11,127 nt of DNA, from positions 1 to 11,127 of the forward strand of contig CAIPUJ010000088.1 in assembly GCA_903868205.1 (NCBI GenBank). Direction: 5' to 3'. The notes under the pieces were generated by a model. It worked only from the letters and a program-made list of their open reading frames with translations, ran no database searches and had not been told where the DNA came from. This document shows positions 6,088 to 11,127 of this stretch, one piece after another (position 1 is the first letter of the stretch; every line of letters starts with the position of its first letter). Both the position numbers and the translations under genes were made by a program. The stretch comes from an uncultured bacterium. GTDB taxonomy: Bacteria > Patescibacteriota > Minisyncoccia > Phycocordibacterales > GWA1-40-21.

Positions 6088-7086
6088 ATGATGGACCAAG
6101 AAGAGACATCAAAACCGCTTTTACAAAAAGACCTTCTTGGAAAGAGGGATTTTGTAATATTGATTGTTGCCGTAGCTATTTTGGCCGTGATGGTGTTTTG
6201 GGTGAATTTTATATCTTCACCTGTAAATTTTCCAGAGGGTTTAATATATGACTTATCAAAAGGCAAGACACTATCTGTAGTGGCAAATGATTTCCAAAAT
6301 AAAAAACTCATAAAATCTCCTTTTGTTTTTAAATCTTTGGTTTGTGTTTTTGGCTTAGGTTGCAAGGTGTATGAAGGAGATTATGTTTTTTCAGAAAGAC
6401 AAAATGTAGTATCTCTAGCTTGGAGAATATCTCACAACGATACCGAGCTTGTACCAATAAAAGTGACTTTGAGAGAAGGGCTTACAACTTATGAAATAGC
6501 TGATGTTCTTTCAGAAAAATTGCAGACATTTAATAAAAAAACTTTCTTAAAAATTGTAGAGAAATCAGAAGGATATCTTTTTCCAGATACATATTTGATA
6601 ATCCCTGGTACAAGTGAGTCAGAAATTGCAAAATTAATGTCTGATAATTTTAATGAGAAAATAAAAACTCTTGATAGTAAGATAAAGGCTTTTAATAAAC
6701 CACTTTCTGATATTATAAAAATGGCCTCAATTCTCGAGGGTGAAGCGAGAACCCTCGAAACAAGAAGAATCGTCTCTGGAATATTATGGAAAAGAATTTC
6801 TATAGGAATGCCACTTCAGGTAGATACATCTTTTAAATATATAAATGGAAAAACAAGTAAGACTCTTACCACAGATGATTTAAAAATAGATTCTCCATAC
6901 AACTCTTATACAAACAAAGGTCTTCCGCCAACACCAATATCAAACCCAGGTCTTATGGCCATAGAAGCTGCTATAACACCTATAAAGACTGCTTATTTAT
7001 ACTTTCTAACTGACGATGAAGGTAATATGCGTTATGCAATAACACACGATGAACATGTGTTGAATAAAGCGAAATACCTTCATTAG
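6088..7086 (+). CDS. mltG: Endolytic murein transglycosylase MltG (YceG-like)
   Basis: Membrane-anchored lytic transglycosylase that cuts nascent peptidoglycan glycan strands and sets their length. 332 aa, with a short cytoplasmic tail, a transmembrane helix at about 23-42, then the extracytoplasmic region. A LysM-like segment covers about 50-130 (GLIYDLSKGKTLSVVANDF). Family motifs follow: EGYLFPDTY (161-169), ASILEGEA (213-220) with the catalytic glutamate at E217, GMPLQVDTSFKY, DSPYNSYTNKGLPPTPISNPG and YFLTDDEGNMRYAITHDEH. All key motifs are intact and the length is normal. The ATG lies 1 nt after the previous TAA and has no Shine-Dalgarno, so translation is probably coupled. ATG 6091 is an equally possible start. 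The stop is TAG, and a probable terminator lies at 7215-7281. Confidence 0.97.
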   Translation: MMDQEETSKPLLQKDLLGKRDFVILIVAVAILAVMVFWVNFISSPVNFPEGLIYDLSKGKTLSVVANDFQNKKLIKSPFVFKSLVCVFGLGCKVYEGDYVFSERQNVVSLAWRISHNDTELVPIKVTLREGLTTYEIADVLSEKLQTFNKKTFLKIVEKSEGYLFPDTYLIIPGTSESEIAKLMSDNFNEKIKTLDSKIKAFNKPLSDIIKMASILEGEARTLETRRIVSGILWKRISIGMPLQVDTSFKYINGKTSKTLTTDDLKIDSPYNSYTNKGLPPTPISNPGLMAIEAAITPIKTAYLYFLTDDEGNMRYAITHDEHVLNKAKYLH

Positions 7087-7096
7087 AGGCTCGCTC

Positions 7097-7191
7097 GGGT
7101 ATTCTGTTTTGGAACACGCGTAATTTTTCTGCTGAAAAATTCGCTCACTCTCGCACCGTCGTGCTCCGAGAGTTTCCAAAACCGAATACCC
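7097..7191. repeat. 95-bp MITE-like palindromic element
   Basis: Terminal inverted repeats of 18 bp (7097-7114, starting GGGTATTC, and 7174-7191, ending GAATACCC) match at 17 of 18 positions. Inside are two further hairpins: AATTTTTC-TGCT-GAAAAATT (7122-7141) and CTCTCG...CGAGAG (7148-7172) with inner GCAC/GTGC. The whole could fold as a three-way junction. TCGCTC directly flanks both ends (7091-7096 and 7192-7197), like a target-site duplication, but TCGCTC also occurs inside at 7141. TTTTTCTGCT (7124-7133) also pairs with AGCAGAAAAA at 7210-7219. No coding capacity; no transposase nearby. Confidence 0.7.
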
Positions 7192-7214
7192 TCGCTCGCT
7201 CACGGGCAGAGCAG

Positions 7215-7281
7215 AAAAAGTCAGAGGTCTTTCCTTGAGGAGGAGTCTTCGACGGGAAAAGGTGAGTCCTCGGACTTTTTT
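7215..7281 (+). terminator. Probable terminator of the 4803-mltG operon (large-loop stem)
   Basis: AAAAAGTC (7215-7222) pairs with GACTTTTT (7273-7280), then after one mismatch GAGG (7224-7227) pairs with CCTC (7268-7271). A T-run at 7276-7281 ends the stem. The 40-nt interior forms small stems (TTTCC/GGAAA and GTC-TTC-GAC). It is unusual in its long interior and AT-only base, so termination is likely but not certain. Confidence 0.6.
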
Positions 7282-7290
7282 GAATTGTTA

Positions 7291-7322
7291 AACAATAAGA
7301 ATGCGACCGCATCCTTATTGTT
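7291..7322. repeat. Stem-loop in intergenic region
   Basis: AACAATAAG (7291-7299) pairs with CTTATTGTT (7314-7322); inner ATGC/GCAT extends the stem after one mismatch. ATTGTT (7284-7289) can compete for AACAAT, so two alternative folds exist. There is no T-run, so it is not a standard terminator. Confidence 0.7.
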
Positions 7323-7336
7323 AATATTTCAGTTAG

Positions 7337-7364
7337 CCACATATACGCCTAAGCGCACATGTGG
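7337..7364. repeat. Stem-loop in intergenic region upstream of the surface hydrolase gene
   Basis: CCACATATACGC and GCGCACATGTGG pair at 10 of 12 positions around a CTAA loop, followed by six A. It sits 25 bp upstream of the -35 box of the next gene and could be a protein-binding site or an mRNA-end structure. The stretch 7087-7452 holds no gene beyond these structures and the promoter at 7390-7418. Confidence 0.6.
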
Positions 7365-7389
7365 AAAAAAGTATTTATTAACAAAAAAT

Positions 7390-7418
7390 TTGGAGAAAAA
7401 TATTTTGTTTGATAAAAT
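7390..7418 (+). promoter_or_regulatory. Promoter of the surface hydrolase gene
   Basis: -35 box TTGGAG (7390-7395), 17-bp spacer, and extended -10 TGA-TAAAAT (-10 hexamer 7413-7418). The start should lie near 7425, giving an AU-rich leader of about 28 nt with no Shine-Dalgarno before ATG 7453. Confidence 0.7.
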
Positions 7419-7452
7419 AAAAAAACTTTTAATATTTTATTTATTTTTTTAA

Positions 7453-10400
7453 ATGTTCTTTAACAAAAAGTCTGCATTGTTATTTTTTGTTTGTTTTTTA
7501 TTATTGGTTAGTTGTAATAAAGTTTTTGCTGAGACAGAGATATACGAGGGATCTATTTTAGAAGATACAGTTTGGGATAAAAGTGGTAGTCCATATGTTG
7601 TCTATGATGATATAAACATTGCATCTGGAGCTAGTTTAACTATTGAGCCAGGTGTTGTCGTAAAATTTGATCATGGGTATTCCATTACTGTTTTTGGGAA
7701 TCTTATTGTAAGCGGTTCGGCAGATGACAAAGTTTATTTTACTTCTGTTTATGATGATTCTGTTGGCGGGGATTCAAATGGTGATGGCGGTTTATATGAG
7801 CCAGATTATTCTGATTGGCGTGGGTTTTTAATAGGGAAGGGGGGTGATTATAATATTACAAATGCAGACGTGCGCTACACAACCACTGCTTTTAATGCAA
7901 TCCAAAGCTCTACAGGAGTTATTGATTCAGTAGATTTTAGTTATTCAATTTTAGGTCTTAGTTTTTATTCATGTTCTTCATTAATAAAAAATTCAAATTT
8001 TCGTAATATTTTGGAAAAATATGAATCCGATGATACAGCTTTGTTTACGGCTTGGATTGGTTCAAATCTAAAACTTGAGAACGTCAATGTATACGGACCT
8101 ACTTTTTCTTCAGCCGGTGTTGCTTATGATAAAAGCACTTTAGATGTTTCAGATTCAAACTTTTTTGATATGCGTGGTGGGTTTGACTCATTTTATTATA
8201 GCCATTTAACTGTCAAAAATACTACCATGGGAAACTTATATAATAAGTTTCGTTCGATTTTTCACATTGGTGATCATAGCAGTATGGATATTTCTAGTTC
8301 TACTATAGATGGGGTTTATAGTAGTGCCAAATATCAATCTGTGTTTCAGGCTTCTTACGGAGGGGTTTTAAATTTTGTAGATTCGTCTGTAAAAAATATT
8401 TCAGGGAGTCTTTGTTCGGTGGGGTTTGAGGCTGTTGGCTTGGATGCTAAATATTCTAATAGTACAATAAACATTAAGAATTCGTTGATAAGTGATGGTG
8501 ATTGTACTGGTATTAAAGCACACGGTAAATCTGAAGTTAATATAGAAAATACAAAAATAGATAATTTTATGGCTGAAGGTTTGTTGGCTTCGTCTTCTTT
8601 TGCTATTCCGGTAATAAATATTAATAACAGTAAAATTTCTGATAATAATTATGGTATTAAAAATACTGGAGCAAAAATAGAAATTAAAAATAGTAGCATC
8701 AAGAACAATGAATCTTTTGGAATTTATAATGGGGCAACAAGTTCTCCAGTTATAAATGCTGTGAATAATTGGTGGGGTAGTAAGACTGGACCGTACAATG
8801 AAACGCTCAATGCCTCTGGAACAGCAAATAAAATTTCATCAAATGTAGATTTTACTCCGTGGCTTGAATATAATCCGATAGCGGAGGAAAAAAGAAATCC
8901 TGTAATTATTGTGCCTGGTATTTTATCGAGTTATTTGAATAAGAATGATTATACAAATGAGGAGGTGTGGATGAATTTAACAAAAGCCATCTGGTCATTG
9001 AGCGACGATTATCTCGATGATTTAATTATGACTGAATTTGGTAAAGTAGACATGACAAAAACGCAGATTTTACCAACAGATATATTTAGAAGGGTTCAGA
9101 TCGCCAATTTATTGGACAAAGATTTTTTTGACGGTCTTATAAAAAGTTTAGAAGCGGATGGTTATGTTGAGGGGGAAGATTTATTTGTCTTCCCTTATGA
9201 CTGGAGATTAGATATTAGAGATTCTGTGAATAATACACCGTCACCACTTACTGTATCTTTGAAGGATAAAATAGATAAAATCTTAGCCACAACCAGTTCA
9301 GAAAAAGTAGATATCATTGCTCATAGTATGGGAGGTCTTTTGTCGAAATATTATTTGAAAAATTTTGGGCAAGGTAAAGTAGGAAAATTTGTAGATATTG
9401 CTACACCACATTTTGGGGCTCCTAGTGCTTTTGGTACACTTATTTCTGGTGATAGTTTTGGTATAAAACTTGGACCTATAGGATTAAGTACAAAAAAAGC
9501 CAAAGAAATTGTTCAGAATATGCCATCAGCTTATCAACTTTTACCAAGTCAATCATATTTTTCAGAAAGTTCGTCAGACTATAATTATTATATAGATGAT
9601 TTAGAAGATTATGATAATAATGGAATAAAAGGAAAACTTTCTTTTGAAGAATCAAATAACTTTTTGAAAAATACAGGGAGGAATTCTTATGTATTAAATA
9701 ATTCTATTGGTATTCATGATGATATAGACAATATGAATCCTACTGATTTTGGTGCAGAAGTTTATAATATTGTAGGTTGTGGACTACCAACAATGGGTAA
9801 GTTTTTCACTCTTGGTAAACAAAGTGAAAAAGATCCAGAATTTGATGTCGCTTATATAAGTGGTGATGGTACTGTGCCACAAAGAAGTGCTGAAGGGATT
9901 CCATCTAGTAAACAATATTATGTGACTGGTTTCGAACATCCGATGATACCGAGCTCTTTGGGGGTAAAAAGCTTAGTTCCATTGTTATTGTCTGGTAAGC
10001 CAGAATCTTTTGATTTTGATTCATATAAAAATATTTCTACAACTACAGACGGGTGTAAACTTCCAAATGGAAATTTCTTGAGCTTTCATAGTCCGGTCGA
10101 TGTAAATATATATGACGAGTTTGGCAATCATGCTGGTCCAAATACAGTGGGAGATATAGAGCAGAATATTCCCGGCATTACTTATGACATTTTTGAGAAT
10201 AATAAATTTATATTTTTACCAGAGGGTAAATCTTATAAGATTAAATTACAAGCTACAGATTCTGGTAGTTTTAGTTCCCATATTAAAAAGATTGAGAATG
10301 GCGAGATTGTTTCTACTTCATACTTCAATGATATTCCACTTTTAAGTACAAGTACAAAAGCAGAAGTTAAAGTGGTGGGTTCAAGTACAGAAATAATTCT

Positions 10401-11127
10401 CGATGCTTTAGGAGATGGGGTATCAGAACAGAATTTTATACCATCAGCTATTTTGGTGGGGGATTCTTTGTCTGATAGAAATGCACCAGAAACAGAATTG
10501 AAAGTAGTTTCGCCACTCATTTCTTTAGATGGGTCATATGAGGGTAATATAGTGATTAATTTTAACGCAACAGATACAGAATCTGGTTTGCTTAAAACGG
10601 AATATTCCATAAATGGAATTGATTATTTAGAGGCGACATCAACAATTACTATTTCAGACCGTGGTGAGATAAAGATTTTTTATCGCTCTTTAGATAAAGC
10701 AGGTAATATAGAAAATCCAAAAGAAATTATTTTAAATATTAAAGATTCAGCCAAAGTATCTCATGGACGTAGAATTAAAATAAAATCTGAGTTAGTAGAT
10801 AATATTGAGATAGCGACTTCAACACAAGTTATTGCATCAGATGTTATTAGTAATATAAGTATCGTGTTAGATGAAAAACCAAAAATCGAGGATCAAAGTA
10901 TAATTAGTACAACCACACAGATTAAAATTCCAAAAGATATTACAAACAAAAAATTAACCGTTTTATCAAAAGTTATTACACCTCCTGTCAAACAAAAAAG
11001 TTTATCCAAAACACCAAAAGTAGAAAATAAATCTTCTTTGGTAAAAAATATTCAACCAGCTACAGTTTTGCTTTCGAATGAGGGTTCAAACAATTCCTTT
11101 TTCTCAAATATTTTTAAAAGAGTAAAA
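7453..11127 (+). CDS. Secreted parallel beta-helix / LCAT-like lipase-acyltransferase / Ig-like surface protein (3' end cut by window edge)
   Basis: 1225 codons without a stop to the window edge. Residues 1-26 are a signal peptide: basic MFFNKKS, a hydrophobic core, then LVSC (18-21), which fits a lipobox, or VFA (24-26), which fits signal peptidase I. Residues about 36-470 form a right-handed parallel beta-helix, starting with the W-x-Y/G-A-S-L-T-I-E-P-G-V motif, continuing as many I-x-N-S-x-I turns and closing with NNWWGSKTGP (438-447). Residues about 483-850 are an alpha/beta hydrolase of LCAT/phospholipase type: VPGILSS (oxyanion region, 487-493), AHSMGG with nucleophile S625, DGTVP with D805, and EHPMIP with H829. 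Residues about 1013-1095 resemble an OmpL47/Ig-like domain (SGLLKTEYSINGI...YRSLDKAGNIENP). A Lys/Thr/Ser-rich tail follows. A complete Ser-Asp-His set suggests an active lipase or acyltransferase on the cell surface. Substrate is unknown. Confidence 0.92.
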   Translation, partial: MFFNKKSALLFFVCFLLLVSCNKVFAETEIYEGSILEDTVWDKSGSPYVVYDDINIASGASLTIEPGVVVKFDHGYSITVFGNLIVSGSADDKVYFTSVYDDSVGGDSNGDGGLYEPDYSDWRGFLIGKGGDYNITNADVRYTTTAFNAIQSSTGVIDSVDFSYSILGLSFYSCSSLIKNSNFRNILEKYESDDTALFTAWIGSNLKLENVNVYGPTFSSAGVAYDKSTLDVSDSNFFDMRGGFDSFYYSHLTVKNTTMGNLYNKFRSIFHIGDHSSMDISSSTIDGVYSSAKYQSVFQASYGGVLNFVDSSVKNISGSLCSVGFEAVGLDAKYSNSTINIKNSLISDGDCTGIKAHGKSEVNIENTKIDNFMAEGLLASSSFAIPVININNSKISDNNYGIKNTGAKIEIKNSSIKNNESFGIYNGATSSPVINAVNNWWGSKTGPYNETLNASGTANKISSNVDFTPWLEYNPIAEEKRNPVIIVPGILSSYLNKNDYTNEEVWMNLTKAIWSLSDDYLDDLIMTEFGKVDMTKTQILPTDIFRRVQIANLLDKDFFDGLIKSLEADGYVEGEDLFVFPYDWRLDIRDSVNNTPSPLTVSLKDKIDKILATTSSEKVDIIAHSMGGLLSKYYLKNFGQGKVGKFVDIATPHFGAPSAFGTLISGDSFGIKLGPIGLSTKKAKEIVQNMPSAYQLLPSQSYFSESSSDYNYYIDDLEDYDNNGIKGKLSFEESNNFLKNTGRNSYVLNNSIGIHDDIDNMNPTDFGAEVYNIVGCGLPTMGKFFTLGKQSEKDPEFDVAYISGDGTVPQRSAEGIPSSKQYYVTGFEHPMIPSSLGVKSLVPLLLSGKPESFDFDSYKNISTTTDGCKLPNGNFLSFHSPVDVNIYDEFGNHAGPNTVGDIEQNIPGITYDIFENNKFIFLPEGKSYKIKLQATDSGSFSSHIKKIENGEIVSTSYFNDIPLLSTSTKAEVKVVGSSTEIILDALGDGVSEQNFIPSAILVGDSLSDRNAPETELKVVSPLISLDGSYEGNIVINFNATDTESGLLKTEYSINGIDYLEATSTITISDRGEIKIFYRSLDKAGNIENPKEIILNIKDSAKVSHGRRIKIKSELVDNIEIATSTQVIASDVISNISIVLDEKPKIEDQSIISTTTQIKIPKDITNKKLTVLSKVITPPVKQKSLSKTPKVENKSSLVKNIQPATVLLSNEGSNNSFFSNIFKRVK

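Noticed and set aside
7006..7342. Minus-strand open frames over the intergenic hairpins
   Set aside because: Their coding potential comes from the palindromes; composition is not protein-like and no start signals are present.
10233..10610. 125-aa minus-strand frame inside the surface protein gene
   Set aside because: Antisense shadow of an intact, clearly coding frame.
1..11127. CRISPR array, tRNA or rRNA genes, or UGA-recoded genetic code
   Set aside because: No regularly spaced direct repeats, no tRNA cloverleaf or rRNA signature was seen, and all genes read through with the standard code.

Overview
The window looks like a chromosomal segment of a Candidate Phyla Radiation (Patescibacteria/Parcubacteria-like) bacterium. 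The DNA is AT-rich, genes are compact, and the standard genetic code applies (only TAA and TAG stops are seen, with normal Trp TGG). The gene set fits that group: a short threonyl-tRNA synthetase, a PIF1 helicase with a C-terminal HTH, MltG, a large beta-helix surface protein, and a membrane protein resembling the non-ATPase part of Patescibacterial conjugation-type ATPases. The lineage is inferred from gene style and not proven.

Layout. Positions 1-1726 (minus strand) hold thrS, cut by the left edge. Its roughly 320-nt leader (1727-2048) contains a T-box antiterminator/terminator, is driven by a near-consensus promoter (2055-2083), and carries two REP-like palindromic insertions. Divergently, 2133-3800 encodes a PIF1-family helicase from an apparently leaderless promoter. 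Two small genes with strong Shine-Dalgarno sequences follow (3882-4226 and 4367-4687). Both look like small winged-helix/HTH-type proteins, each is preceded by its own dyad element, and each ends in an intrinsic terminator. Next is a two-gene operon from a second leaderless promoter: a membrane-anchored protein (4803-6086) and mltG (6088-7086). A 366-bp non-coding stretch (7087-7452) is packed with stem-loops, including a 95-bp MITE-like palindrome and the probable operon terminator. A clear promoter (7390-7418) then drives a giant secreted or lipoprotein gene (7453 to beyond 11127) that joins a parallel beta-helix to an LCAT-like alpha/beta hydrolase and an Ig-like domain.

How the genes relate. 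thrS is probably controlled by uncharged tRNA-Thr. The helicase belongs to genome maintenance. The 4803 protein and MltG are both envelope-anchored and co-transcribed, which hints at a shared role at the cell wall, such as local peptidoglycan cleavage for a transfer apparatus or growth. The surface hydrolase could act on lipids of a host or neighbouring cell, which would suit an organism that depends on others for membrane lipids; that is inference. The most novel points are the T-box controlling a TGS-less ThrRS with REP elements inside its leader, the beta-helix/LCAT fusion, and the paired small regulator-like genes with dyad operators.
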